From NCBI GenBank assembly GCA_022764265.1, contig JALERO010000068.1, positions 1-39,973 of the forward strand: 39,973 bases of DNA, in the 5' to 3' direction. The stretch's first letter is position 1, and each line of letters begins with the position of its first letter. The stretch is from Eubacterium sp. GTDB lineage: Bacteria > Bacillota > Clostridia > Lachnospirales > Lachnospiraceae. Shown piece after piece: positions 1-10,296 of the stretch. A program made the position numbers and the translations under genes. The notes below the pieces were generated by a model, which saw only the letters and a program-made list of their open reading frames with translations, had not been told where the DNA came from and searched no databases.

Positions 1-1176
1 GATGAGGAATCCAATGTACAGTTCGGCGAAGGCGGCGCCGGGACATTTTCGGATGGAAAGCTGAACACTCTCGTAAAAGATAAATTTGGACGAAATCGTT
101 TTGTCCTGCAAGAATTTGTAGCCCATGGTGCACCGGAAGAGATTCTTTACGATGCGAAGCCCCATATCGGAACCGATGTCCTGAAAAATGTGGTGGCATC
201 CATTCGGGAAGAAATTCTGCGGTTGGGCGGGGAGATTCATTTTGGAACAAAGGTGACGGGTCTTGTAAAAAAAGATAATCCGATTGGCGTTGAGGATCGC
301 TTAATCGGAATTCGAATTAAGAAAGATGGAAAAGAGCAGGAATGGCCTTGTGAAAATGTCATCTTGGCTATCGGCCATAGTGCCAGAGATACCTTCTCCA
401 TGCTTTATGAGCAGAACATTTCTATGACACCGAAATCCTTTGCCATCGGTGTGAGGGTGGAACATCCTGCCCACATGATCAACGAGAGCCAGTATGGGAA
501 AGACTATCCGGAGTTTCTGTCCGCTGCCAGCTATAAATTAACCCATCAGTGTAAAAACGGGAGAGGTATCTATTCTTTTTGCATGTGCCCGGGCGGTTAT
601 GTGGTCAACTCTTCCTCGGAAAAAGGACGGCTTTGTGTCAACGGCATGAGCTATCATGACCGTGGCAGCAAAAACTCCAACAGTGCCATCATCACCACAG
701 TGACGCCTGAAGATTTTGCAGACAAGAGCCCATTAGCCGGTATTCAGTTCCAGCGTCGTTATGAAGAGCTGGCCTATGGCATCGGCAATGGAAGGATTCC
801 GATGCAATTATACGGAGATTTCAGAGAAAATCGGATCAGTCAGGGATTTGGAGACTTCACCTCCTGTATGAAAGGGCAGAGTCAGTTTGCCAATCTGCGG
901 GAATGTCTGCCGGAATACGTGGTGGAATCCCTTCTTGAAGGAATGGAAGCCTTCGGACATAAAATCCACGGATACAACCGGGAAGACACCATTTTATCCG
1001 GGGTGGAAACCAGAACCTCATCTCCATTGCGAATCGAAAGAAATCTGTCCGGTCAGAGTAATCTGGAGGGATTATTTCCATGTGGAGAAGGTGCCGGATA
1101 CGCCGGCGGGATCACATCGGCAGCCATGGATGGGATTAAGATGGCAGAAGCCGTGGCAGAAAAGATTTCTGTTTGA
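1..1176 (+). CDS. FAD-dependent oxidoreductase (COG2509-like), 5'-truncated
   Basis: The reading frame is open from the first base of the window to a TGA at 1174-1176, so this is the C-terminal 391 residues of a longer protein; the N-terminal FAD-binding GxGxxG lies outside. Near the left edge the sequence GGAGTFSDGKLNT is typical of the uncharacterised FAD-dependent dehydrogenases of COG2509. A later VILAIGHSARDTF stretch and a C-terminal CGEGAGYAGGITSAAMDG stretch fit the second dinucleotide-binding segment and the FAD-contacting C-terminus of this family. The protein should be a cytoplasmic flavoprotein; its substrate is not known to me. An internal ATG at 190 is unlikely to be the start because conserved sequence continues upstream of it. 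The family call is firm, the function is not. Confidence 0.85.
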   Translation, partial: DEESNVQFGEGGAGTFSDGKLNTLVKDKFGRNRFVLQEFVAHGAPEEILYDAKPHIGTDVLKNVVASIREEILRLGGEIHFGTKVTGLVKKDNPIGVEDRLIGIRIKKDGKEQEWPCENVILAIGHSARDTFSMLYEQNISMTPKSFAIGVRVEHPAHMINESQYGKDYPEFLSAASYKLTHQCKNGRGIYSFCMCPGGYVVNSSSEKGRLCVNGMSYHDRGSKNSNSAIITTVTPEDFADKSPLAGIQFQRRYEELAYGIGNGRIPMQLYGDFRENRISQGFGDFTSCMKGQSQFANLRECLPEYVVESLLEGMEAFGHKIHGYNREDTILSGVETRTSSPLRIERNLSGQSNLEGLFPCGEGAGYAGGITSAAMDGIKMAEAVAEKISV

Positions 1177-1190
1177 ATTCATTTGCTAGG

Positions 1191-1219
1191 TTTACAAATG
1201 GACAAAACTTTCGTATAAT
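1191..1219 (+). promoter_or_regulatory. Sigma-70-type promoter for the DUF896 gene
   Basis: TTTACA (1191-1196) and TATAAT (1214-1219) are separated by exactly 17 bases. They lie 20-40 bases after the oxidoreductase stop and about 45 bases before the DUF896 start. No comparable promoter is visible between the DUF896 gene and mgtE, so this one may also drive the mgtE leader. Confidence 0.75.
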
Positions 1220-1261
1220 GTCAAAGAACATTTTGAAACATATGAGGAGAGTATATATTAA

Positions 1262-1486
1262 ATGAATCAAAAAGATATTGATCGTATTAATGAGTTATAT
1301 CACAAGTCAAAGAATGAAGGTTTGACTCCGGAAGAGGCTGCGGAGCAGAAGAAGCTGCGTCAGGATTATATCCAGGCGATCCGCAGGAATCTTCGGGGGT
1401 CTCTCAATAATATTTCCATAGAAGAAAAGGATGGTTCAATCACTAACCTTGGTGAAAAATATGGAAAGAAATTCAAAGAAAATTAG
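1262..1486 (+). CDS. DUF896 (UPF0291, YnzC-like) small protein
   Basis: This 74-residue protein has the signature of the DUF896/UPF0291 family: an N-terminal helical hairpin (INELYHKSKNEGLTPEEAAEQ) followed by the LRQDYIQAIRRNLRGSL segment. Members such as Bacillus YnzC are small cytoplasmic helical proteins without a settled biochemical role. The start is the ATG preceded by a GAGGAGA ribosome binding site at 1244-1250. The length is usual for the family. A consensus promoter lies just upstream and no obvious terminator follows the stop, so transcription probably runs on into the mgtE leader. Family assignment is confident; function is unknown. Confidence 0.88.
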   Translation: MNQKDIDRINELYHKSKNEGLTPEEAAEQKKLRQDYIQAIRRNLRGSLNNISIEEKDGSITNLGEKYGKKFKEN

Positions 1487-1520
1487 CCGATAAGGCTGCA
1501 ATCACAGGGAGGTGAATTTC

Positions 1521-1619
1521 ATGGACAGTTGCGATAGTACGGGACGAAGTACCATTAACGGTGGTAATAACAGAGCGATACTATGGACGCATTCTGTTGT
1601 GAAATTTCCTTTCGATTAG
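1521..1619 (+). CDS. Putative 32-residue leader peptide upstream of mgtE
   Basis: A 33-codon ORF starts at an ATG with a near-perfect GGGAGGTG ribosome binding site at 1507-1514, six bases before it, and ends at TAG 1617-1619. The peptide begins MDSCDSTGRSTINGG and ends VVKFPFD, and I recognise no family. The start codon and most of its binding site lie inside a long stem, codons 18-19 hold the 5' arm of a terminator hairpin and the 3' arm follows five bases after the stop. A ribosome finishing the ORF would therefore cover that hairpin. The quality of the binding site argues for real translation. The alternative is that the conserved entity is only the RNA and the ORF is incidental. Confidence 0.45.
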   Translation: MDSCDSTGRSTINGGNNRAILWTHSVVKFPFD

Positions 1620-1634
1620 ATTGCGCTCTTTTTT
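1572..1634 (+). terminator. First terminator-like hairpin in the mgtE leader
   Basis: AGAGCG (1572-1577) can pair with CGCTCT (1624-1629), and the 3' arm runs straight into six T residues (1629-1634). The loop is long (46 bases) and includes the 3' half of the competing leader stem and the end of the upstream ORF. Only six pairs are certain, so its strength depends on the folding of the loop. Confidence 0.45.
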
Positions 1635-1648
1635 GATTGCCTTTTTAC

Positions 1649-1726
1649 CACCGTGTTCGGTAATTCCTATACTTCACAACCGGTAACCGAAGTTAAAGAT
1701 AGGGATTATGGAGGACGGTGTTTTTT
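1649..1726 (+). terminator. Second terminator-like hairpin in the mgtE leader
   Basis: CACCGT (1649-1654) pairs with ACGGTG (1715-1720), and AATTCCTAT (1662-1670) with ATAGGGATT (1699-1707, one G-U pair); several pairs also form between the two blocks. The loop carries a smaller ACTTC/GAAGT hairpin. The 3' arm is followed by TTTTTT at 1721-1726. This is a convincing intrinsic terminator 57 bases before the mgtE start, so read-through must be controlled for mgtE to be expressed from the upstream promoter. Confidence 0.65.
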
Positions 1727-1783
1727 CATTTTTAGATAATCCTCTGGGAAGATGCACCGTTTTCCATGGAAATGGAGGCAATC

Positions 1784-3178
1784 ATGGAAAAAGAAATTTT
1801 AAAAGAACCAAATTATGTAAAAGAGCTGGTACAGATTATCCGCAGTGGGCTTACGAAAGATGAGCTGATGGAGCATCTATCCAATTATCATGAAAATGAT
1901 ATTGCCGGTGCGCTGGAACAGTTGACCCCGGAAGAAAGAAAGCGACTCTATCCGGTTCTCGGAACGGAGCTTGTTTCTGAAATATTTACTTATATCGAGG
2001 ATCCGGATGAGTATTTGATGGAAATTCCGCTGGAAAGTGCAGCGAAAGTGATTTCCCACATGGACTCTGATGATGCTGTTGACATTCTGGAAGAGATGGA
2101 TGATTCCACCCAGGAGAAATTGGTTCAATTGATGGATGACCAGTCCAGTAAGGATGTACAGCTGATCTTTTCCTATGACGATGATGAAATCGGAAGTACC
2201 ATAACAACGAATTATGTGGTAATCAAAAATAATCTGACGATTCGCCAGGCAATGCATGCATTGGTGCGTCAGGCCGGAGAACATGACAATATTTCTACTA
2301 TTTATGTGGTAGATGATGAAGAAAAATTTTATGGGGCAATTGACCTGAAGGATTTGATCATTGCAAGAGAGGGAGATTCCTTAATGGATATCGTTTCCAC
2401 ATCCTATCCATATGTCCATGATCATGAACATATCAGTGACTGTATTGAGAGAATCAAGGATTATGCCGAAGATTCTCTTCCGGTTCTCAGGGAAGACGGA
2501 ACCATTGTCGGAATCATCACTGCTCAGGATATTGTGGAAGTGGTAGACGAAGAGATGGGAGACGACTATGCGAAGCTGGCTGGTCTGACCGCCGAAGAAG
2601 ATCTGAAAGAAACTACCATTGAGAGTATGAAAAAAAGACTTCCGTGGTTGATCGTGTTACTGTTTCTTGGAATGGCGGTTTCTTCTGTGGTCGGTATTTT
2701 CGAGACTGTGGTGGCGGTGCTTCCGATCGTCATGTGCTTTCAGTCTCTGATTCTCGACATGGCAGGTAACGTGGGAACCCAGTCTCTGGCGGTTACTATT
2801 CGTGTGCTGATGGATGAAAATCTGACTACAACCCAGAAGATGGGTCTTGTGGTAAAGGAGATGCGGGTCGGTTTCTCTAACGGTCTGTTTCTGGGGATTC
2901 TGGCATTTCTTTTTATCGGATTGTATGTTTTTCTTTTCAAGCACAATCCAATCGGTCATGCATTCCTGATCTCCGGCTGTGTGGGGATTGCCCTGTTGGT
3001 AGCTATGGTGATCTCCAGTATGGTGGGAACCCTGATTCCTATGTTTTTCCACAAGATAAAGGTGGATCCGGCAGTGGCATCCGGACCGCTGATCACAACG
3101 GTAAATGACCTTGTGGCAGTTATCACCTACTATGGTCTTGCCTGGCTGCTCTTAATTCATGTGATGCAAATAACTTAA
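1784..3178 (+). CDS. mgtE: Magnesium transporter MgtE
   Basis: This 464-residue protein has the full MgtE architecture: an N-terminal superhelical MgtE_N domain (about residues 25-125, with HMDSDDAVDILEEMDD), a pair of CBS domains (about 130-250) and a C-terminal five-helix membrane domain containing the conserved DMAGNVGTQSLAV segment. MgtE is a homodimeric inner-membrane Mg2+ channel whose cytosolic domains close the pore when Mg2+ is plentiful. The start chosen is the ATG at 1784, five bases after TGGAGG (1773-1778); in-frame ATGs at 1766 and 1772 lie before or within that binding site. The gene follows a long leader with two terminator-like hairpins and is 15 bases from the next gene, suggesting co-transcription. 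Confidence 0.95.
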   Translation: MEKEILKEPNYVKELVQIIRSGLTKDELMEHLSNYHENDIAGALEQLTPEERKRLYPVLGTELVSEIFTYIEDPDEYLMEIPLESAAKVISHMDSDDAVDILEEMDDSTQEKLVQLMDDQSSKDVQLIFSYDDDEIGSTITTNYVVIKNNLTIRQAMHALVRQAGEHDNISTIYVVDDEEKFYGAIDLKDLIIAREGDSLMDIVSTSYPYVHDHEHISDCIERIKDYAEDSLPVLREDGTIVGIITAQDIVEVVDEEMGDDYAKLAGLTAEEDLKETTIESMKKRLPWLIVLLFLGMAVSSVVGIFETVVAVLPIVMCFQSLILDMAGNVGTQSLAVTIRVLMDENLTTTQKMGLVVKEMRVGFSNGLFLGILAFLFIGLYVFLFKHNPIGHAFLISGCVGIALLVAMVISSMVGTLIPMFFHKIKVDPAVASGPLITTVNDLVAVITYYGLAWLLLIHVMQIT

Positions 3179-3193
3179 TCGGAGGCAAAATGT

Positions 3194-3757
3194 ATGCCGG
3201 AAATAATTGATAAAAATACGTTACGAAAAAAAATGAAACAAAAGCGCAATGCCCTCACCTGGGAAGAGCGGGAAAGGGCGGCAGAAGACTGTCTGCGGCA
3301 GCTTAAACAAGTGCCTGGATTCGAACAGGTAACATGGATGTACTGTTATATGTCCTATCTCTCGGAACTGGATACCCGGCAGATGATACAGTCCTTTTTG
3401 AAAGAAGGAAAAAGGGTCGCTGTGCCGAAGGTCCAGGGCGCCGAGATGGAGTTTTATGAGATTTCAGATCTATCTGACTGTGTGAGCGGTGCTTACGGTA
3501 TACCGGAGCCGGTTGGAAACGCTGCTCCGGTAACAGACGCAGGATGGATTCTCATGCCGGGCCTTGCCTTTGACCCTCAGGGAAATCGTTTGGGCTATGG
3601 CGGCGGTTTCTATGATAAATACCTGGAAAAACATGATAATCTGGTGAAAATTGCCCTTGCCTATGACTTTCAGATTATTTCGTCGGTTTCTGCGGAAATT
3701 TATGACAAGCCTGTAGATTACATTGTAACACCGGAAAGAATCCTGAAAACAAAGTAG
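3194..3757 (+). CDS. 5-formyltetrahydrofolate cyclo-ligase
   Basis: The 187-residue protein carries the hallmark of the MTHFS family, LPGLAFDPQGNRLGYGGGFYDKYL, which forms the ATP and folate site, and an N-terminal basic KKMKQKRNALT segment. The enzyme converts 5-formyl-THF to 5,10-methenyl-THF with ATP, recycling a folate storage form in the cytoplasm. Length is normal. The ATG at 3194 follows GGAGG at 3181-3185. It lies 15 bases after mgtE and 34 bases before the LacI-family gene, so it probably belongs to the same transcript; no functional link with magnesium transport is known to me. The usual names (fau, ygfA, yqgN) vary between organisms. Confidence 0.94.
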   Translation: MPEIIDKNTLRKKMKQKRNALTWEERERAAEDCLRQLKQVPGFEQVTWMYCYMSYLSELDTRQMIQSFLKEGKRVAVPKVQGAEMEFYEISDLSDCVSGAYGIPEPVGNAAPVTDAGWILMPGLAFDPQGNRLGYGGGFYDKYLEKHDNLVKIALAYDFQIISSVSAEIYDKPVDYIVTPERILKTK

Positions 3758-3791
3758 AGCATACTTATTATTACCATCAGGAGGAGCTTGA

Positions 3792-4850
3792 ATGAAGATT
3801 AAGTCAAAGGATATTGCAAAGGAACTCCATCTTTCCGAGGCGACGGTATCCCTGGTGCTGAATGAACGTCCCGGAGTCAGTGAGGCGACTCGAAGGCGGG
3901 TGAAGGAGTATCTCAGAGCAAAGGAAGAGGAATATTACGGGAAAAGAGCTGAAGCTCCGAAAGAGAAAAAAGGGTTGATTCTCATGCTCCAGTACATCAA
4001 GCATGGAATTATTTTTAATCGAGACGATTTTAACAACGAGAAACAGGGCTATGATCCTTTTTTCGAAGAGTTGAAAAAAATGGTGGCCAAAGAAGGCTAT
4101 GATTTTTCCTTCGTCCGATTTGATGAAAGGGTGCATGACCTGGATCAATATATGGATGAGTGGAAAAAACAGAATCTTCAGGGTATTTATCTCATGGGGG
4201 CTGAGATGAATAAACATGATATTCTTTATTTTTCCAGACTGGGTGTTCCCATTGTGGTAGGAGATAATAATTTTTATGATCTCGGCATTGACAGTTATCT
4301 CATTGATAATATTGAAGGAATTCAGAGATGTGTGGACTATCTGGTGGACCGGGGGCACAGTAAAATCGTATATCTGGCGGAGTCCATTGATATATTTAAT
4401 TTTGTAGAGCGCAGGGAAAGCTTTCTTCAAGAAATGGATAAGAGGGATTGCGGAATCGCCAAAAATCGGATTATTCGTCTGGGAAAATGTTATGAGGAAG
4501 TCTATGAAAATATGTTAAAGACCCTGGAGCAAAGCCAGTACCGGCCGACTGCTTACGTTCTCGAAAGTTCCATGGTGTCCCTTGGCGTAATGCAGGCACT
4601 GCAGGAGTCCCATGTGCGGATACCGAGGGATATTTCCCTCATTGGTTTTGATGCGGTACCACCGGTGAATCTTTCGGATTTAAAACTGACGATCGTGAAG
4701 GGCACCCATACCAGAAGACATCGGGCGGCCATCAAACATCTGATGCGTCATATTGCCGATCAGGAGACGGAAATTATCCGGGTGTATTATCGGACCCGCA
4801 TGCAGGAAGGCAACAGCGTATTCGATAAAACAAAATACATTTATACTTAA
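3792..4850 (+). CDS. LacI-family transcriptional regulator
   Basis: The 352-residue protein starts with a LacI-type helix-turn-helix (residues 1-45; SKDIAKELHLSEATVSLVLNERPGVSEATR) followed by a periplasmic-binding-protein-like sensor domain; ISLIGFDAVPP near residue 285 is the typical C-terminal LacI signature. Start is the ATG at 3792 after AGGAGGAG. The end of the sensor domain is basic (THTRRHRAAIKHLMRH), slightly unusual for the dimer region. It is encoded directly upstream of the beta-glucoside PTS operon in the same direction, so it is the best candidate for its regulator, probably a repressor released by a sugar or sugar phosphate. That role is inferred from position. I found no clear LacI operator palindrome by eye. 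Confidence 0.92.
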   Translation: MKIKSKDIAKELHLSEATVSLVLNERPGVSEATRRRVKEYLRAKEEEYYGKRAEAPKEKKGLILMLQYIKHGIIFNRDDFNNEKQGYDPFFEELKKMVAKEGYDFSFVRFDERVHDLDQYMDEWKKQNLQGIYLMGAEMNKHDILYFSRLGVPIVVGDNNFYDLGIDSYLIDNIEGIQRCVDYLVDRGHSKIVYLAESIDIFNFVERRESFLQEMDKRDCGIAKNRIIRLGKCYEEVYENMLKTLEQSQYRPTAYVLESSMVSLGVMQALQESHVRIPRDISLIGFDAVPPVNLSDLKLTIVKGTHTRRHRAAIKHLMRHIADQETEIIRVYYRTRMQEGNSVFDKTKYIYT

Positions 4851-4959
4851 ATTTACTAAATTTTCTTTAAAAGCCATGTGATTATTATACAAAAATTTCT
4901 TATATTTTTTGTTCGAAATTGTTCCTTTCTCTCCGATAGTTAGAAAAAACCAAAGGGGA

Positions 4960-4988
4960 TTGAGGGACATTTCCTTCGATGTTAAAGT
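4960..4988 (+). promoter_or_regulatory. Candidate promoter of the beta-glucoside PTS operon
   Basis: TTGAGG (4960-4965) and TAAAGT (4983-4988) are 17 bases apart, each matching consensus at four of six positions. The expected start lies about 40 bases before the PTS start codon. Further upstream, AATTTC (4894-4899) and GAAATT (4915-4920) form an inverted repeat with centres 21 bp apart, a possible regulator site; this is weak evidence. Confidence 0.35.
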
Positions 4989-5035
4989 ACATACAACAAA
5001 CAAACACAAGCCAGTAAATAAAAGGGAGGATAAAC

Positions 5036-6904
5036 ATGGCTAAGAAAAATTATGATGATCTGGTAAAACAAATTGCTGCCAATATCGGTGGTGCAGAAAA
5101 TGTAAATTCTGTATTTCATTGTGCAACCCGCCTTCGTTTCAAAGTGAAGGATACGAACAAGGTTGATAAAAAAAGATTAGAGCAAATCAGTGGTGTGATT
5201 TCTGTCATTGAAAGTGGCGGACAGATTCAGGTAGTGATCGGTACCCATGTTGGTGATGTGTATGCAGCACTTTTGGAACATACCGGAATCAAAGCCCAGG
5301 ACGGAGATGCAGCAGACGCTGGAAACGGTGAAAAGAAAAACCTCGTAAACACCTTTATGGAGACTGTCTCCGGTATCTTTGCTCCGGTTCTTGCAGCAAT
5401 GTGCGGAGCCGGTATGTTAAAGGGTATCCTGATCCTCTTAACAACACTCGGTGTACTCAGTACGGATATGGGAACCTACCGTATTCTTTACGCGGCAGCG
5501 GATGGCGTATTTACCTTCCTGCCGATGTTCCTGGCAATCACAGCAGCCAGAAAGTTCAAGACAAGTGAATTTATTGCCCTTGCCATTGCAGGCGCGTTAC
5601 TCTACCCGGATCTGACCGCAGCTTTTTCCGGCGGAGAGGCATTGACCTTCTGTAAGATCCCGGTTGTTCTTGTTAACTATACTTCTTCCGTGATTCCGAT
5701 CATTATTTCGGTTTATGTACTTTCCAAGCTGGAAAAATTCCTGAAGAAGATCATGCCGGAGATGATCAAGAGCTTTATGATCCCTCTGCTTTGTATCACA
5801 ATTATGGTTCCTGCAACTTATCTTGTAATTGGACCGATCGCCGACACAGCAGGTAATCTTCTTGCAGCAGGTTACACAGGTCTGGTTGGTCTCAATCCGA
5901 TCATTGCCGGATTTGTCCTTGGTCTGTTATGGCCTTTAATCGTAATGTTCGGTCTTCACTGGGGATTTGCTCCAATCGTTATGAACAACATTGCAAAATA
6001 TGGACGTGATACGTTATTTACAATCACCGGACCAAACAATATGGCCCAGGCTGGTGCGACTTTAGGTGTATTCTTAAAAACAAAAAATAGAGAGCTGAAA
6101 GCTCTTTCTGGTTCCGCTGCTATTTCCGCTGTTCTTGCTGGTATCACAGAACCTGCGATTTACGGTATTACCTTAAAATACAAAAAACCATTTTATATTG
6201 GTGCGGTTTTCTCCGGAATTGCCGGTGCGATCGTGGCAGCCTGCGGTGCAGGAGCACCAACCTTACTTTCCACCAGCATTCTGACCTTACCAGGATATAT
6301 CGGAAAAGGTTTCGTAGGATTTTTGATTGCCTGTGCCATTGCATATTTTGGTTCTGCTATTGCAACCTTCCTTTTCGGTTTCAGTGATGATATGATTCTT
6401 GACAATACAAAACCAGAGGAAAAAGAAGCAGAACCAGCAGAAAAAATGGATCAGGAACTGATGTCTCCGGTAAACGGAACAATGATCGACTTAAGTGAAG
6501 TAAAAGATGATGCTTTTTCAAAAGGCGTACTCGGAAAAGGTGCAGCATTTATCCCTGCAGATGGTAAGGTTTGTGCTCCATGCGACGGAACCATCAGTGC
6601 CTTATATCCAACCGGACATGCCATCGGAATTTCCACCACACAGGGTGCAGAAATTCTCATCCATATCGGAATGGATACTGTTTCTCTGGAAGGAAAAGGA
6701 TTTGATGTAAAAGTGGCAATCGGCCAGGAAGTAAAAGTAGGTGATCTTCTGGTAGATGTGGACCTTGATGTGGTAAAAGACGCAGGTCTTGACACAACGA
6801 TTCCGATGGTTGTAGCAAATACCGATGATTTCGCTGATATCAAAGTGGCAGCACAAGGTGAGAAGAAAGCAGGAGAAGCAGCCTTCTACTGTGTTGCCAA
6901 ATAA
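5036..6904 (+). CDS. bglP: Beta-glucoside PTS transporter subunit EIIBCA
   Basis: This 622-residue protein has the B-C-A order of beta-glucoside permeases. The EIIB domain (residues 1-90) has the phosphorylated cysteine in the FHCATRLRF motif (Cys29). The EIIC domain (about 105-465) has many hydrophobic helices and the conserved GITEPAIYG loop. The EIIA domain (about 480-610) has the paired histidines His528 (GHAIG) and His543 (LIHIG), the latter being the phosphoryl acceptor. It imports a beta-glucoside and phosphorylates it on the glucose 6-hydroxyl using phosphate from HPr. Start at the ATG after AGGGAGG. It is followed within 13 bases by an apiosidase-like gene and then by a GH1 gene. The specific substrate cannot be read from sequence. 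Confidence 0.94.
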   Translation: MAKKNYDDLVKQIAANIGGAENVNSVFHCATRLRFKVKDTNKVDKKRLEQISGVISVIESGGQIQVVIGTHVGDVYAALLEHTGIKAQDGDAADAGNGEKKNLVNTFMETVSGIFAPVLAAMCGAGMLKGILILLTTLGVLSTDMGTYRILYAAADGVFTFLPMFLAITAARKFKTSEFIALAIAGALLYPDLTAAFSGGEALTFCKIPVVLVNYTSSVIPIIISVYVLSKLEKFLKKIMPEMIKSFMIPLLCITIMVPATYLVIGPIADTAGNLLAAGYTGLVGLNPIIAGFVLGLLWPLIVMFGLHWGFAPIVMNNIAKYGRDTLFTITGPNNMAQAGATLGVFLKTKNRELKALSGSAAISAVLAGITEPAIYGITLKYKKPFYIGAVFSGIAGAIVAACGAGAPTLLSTSILTLPGYIGKGFVGFLIACAIAYFGSAIATFLFGFSDDMILDNTKPEEKEAEPAEKMDQELMSPVNGTMIDLSEVKDDAFSKGVLGKGAAFIPADGKVCAPCDGTISALYPTGHAIGISTTQGAEILIHIGMDTVSLEGKGFDVKVAIGQEVKVGDLLVDVDLDVVKDAGLDTTIPMVVANTDDFADIKVAAQGEKKAGEAAFYCVAK

Positions 6905-6917
6905 ATGGAGGATGTTG

Positions 6918-9627
<2,710 letters not shown>

Positions 9628-9675
9628 ACCGACCATGAAGTATTCGGCTTTTATGGAAAAAGATTCAAAAAAACC

Positions 9676-9704
9676 TTGATAAAATAAAACTGCGGTGATA
9701 TACT
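9676..9704 (+). promoter_or_regulatory. Promoter of the rimP-nusA-infB operon
   Basis: TTGATA (9676-9681) and TATACT (9699-9704) are 17 bases apart, and a TG at 9696-9697 gives an extended -10. Transcription should begin near 9711, leaving a leader of about 95 bases before rimP that contains a strong palindrome. Confidence 0.8.
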
Positions 9705-9727
9705 ATACAAGAATACAGTAGATGATG

Positions 9728-9755
9728 ATAAGAGTGGGCGCGCGCCCACTCTTAT
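9728..9755 (+). repeat. 28-bp perfect GC-rich palindrome in the rimP leader
   Basis: The stretch is perfectly self-complementary over 28 bases, centred on GGGCGCGCGCCC with arms AAGAGTGGG and CCCACTCTT. In RNA it gives a stem of about 12 pairs with a tiny GCGC loop. It begins roughly 17 bases after the predicted start of the rimP transcript. The 3' flank is TATTGTATG, only moderately T-rich, so it is a poor textbook terminator. It could end the sugar operon, attenuate the nusA operon or protect its 5' end. Confidence 0.8.
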
Positions 9756-9803
9756 TGTATGTTATGAAACAGGCAAATGACATGGAAAGAAGGTGAGAGC
9801 AAC

Positions 9804-10265
9804 ATGAAAAGAACAGAGATTGTTGATAAAGTAGAGGAACTGGTAACTCCGATCATTGACGAGAATGATTTTGAGCTTGTTGATGTAGAATATGTAAAAG
9901 AGGGGGCAAACTGGTATCTCCGTGTGTATGCAGATAAAGATGGCGGAATTACCATTGATGACTGTGTGCTGATCAGCCGTGCCCTGGAAGTAAAACTGGA
10001 TGAGGAGGATTTCATTCAGGATGCTTACATTTTGGAGGTAAGTTCTCCGGGACTGGGAAGACAGTTGAAAAAAGACAAGGATTTTAAGAGAAGTCTTGGT
10101 GAGAAGGTGGAGTGTAAATTATTTAAGGCCATCAATAAGCAGAAGGAATTTGAGGGCATTTTAAAGGATTTTACCGAGGAGACCATCACATTGGAAGTAG
10201 ATGAAACAGAGCTAATTATTAATAGAAAAGAAATTGCCATGATTCGCCTGGCAATTGATTTCTGA
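9804..10265 (+). CDS. rimP: Ribosome maturation factor RimP
   Basis: This 153-residue protein matches RimP, which helps assemble the small ribosomal subunit. The N-terminal domain has VDVEYVKEGANWYLRVYAD and GGITIDDCVLISRALEVKLD, followed by the conserved YILEVSSPGLGRQLKKDKDF motif and a C-terminal SH3-like domain (residues 95-153). The start at 9804 has GAAGGTGA seven bases upstream; an in-frame upstream start at 9777 has no binding site. It opens the nusA-infB operon, its usual place, and lies 31 bases before nusA. Confidence 0.95.
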   Translation: MKRTEIVDKVEELVTPIIDENDFELVDVEYVKEGANWYLRVYADKDGGITIDDCVLISRALEVKLDEEDFIQDAYILEVSSPGLGRQLKKDKDFKRSLGEKVECKLFKAINKQKEFEGILKDFTEETITLEVDETELIINRKEIAMIRLAIDF

Positions 10266-10296
10266 GGATACCAGAAAGGTAGGAGGATAAGAAAAA

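Larger units (their letters stand above)
1508..1783 (+). promoter_or_regulatory. Structured mgtE leader RNA, not an M-box
   Basis: The 297 bases between the DUF896 stop and the mgtE start are rich in inverted repeats. A long stem can form between 1510-1528 and 1594-1610: AGG with CCT, an eight-pair GAATTTCA/TGAAATTT and a four-pair ACAG/CTGT. Inside it are ATAGT/ACTAT (1534-1538 with 1580-1584) and TACCA/TGGTA (1550-1554 with 1562-1566). The outer stem covers the ribosome binding site and start codon of a short ORF and crosses the first terminator hairpin, so the two should exclude each other. That is the usual layout of an attenuator or riboswitch. I see none of the conserved M-box segments. 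Ligand and mechanism are unknown; Mg2+ is a guess from the downstream gene. Confidence 0.55.

Noticed and set aside
1508-1783. M-box (ykoK) magnesium riboswitch upstream of mgtE
   Set aside because: Its position before mgtE suggests it, but the conserved M-box segments (such as GGTGAGGCTCC and GCTGCTGCCC) are not there.
4680-5009. Minus-strand 109-codon ORF across the end of the LacI gene and the PTS leader
   Set aside because: It overlaps the LacI coding end, would cross the PTS promoter region and has no recognisable features.
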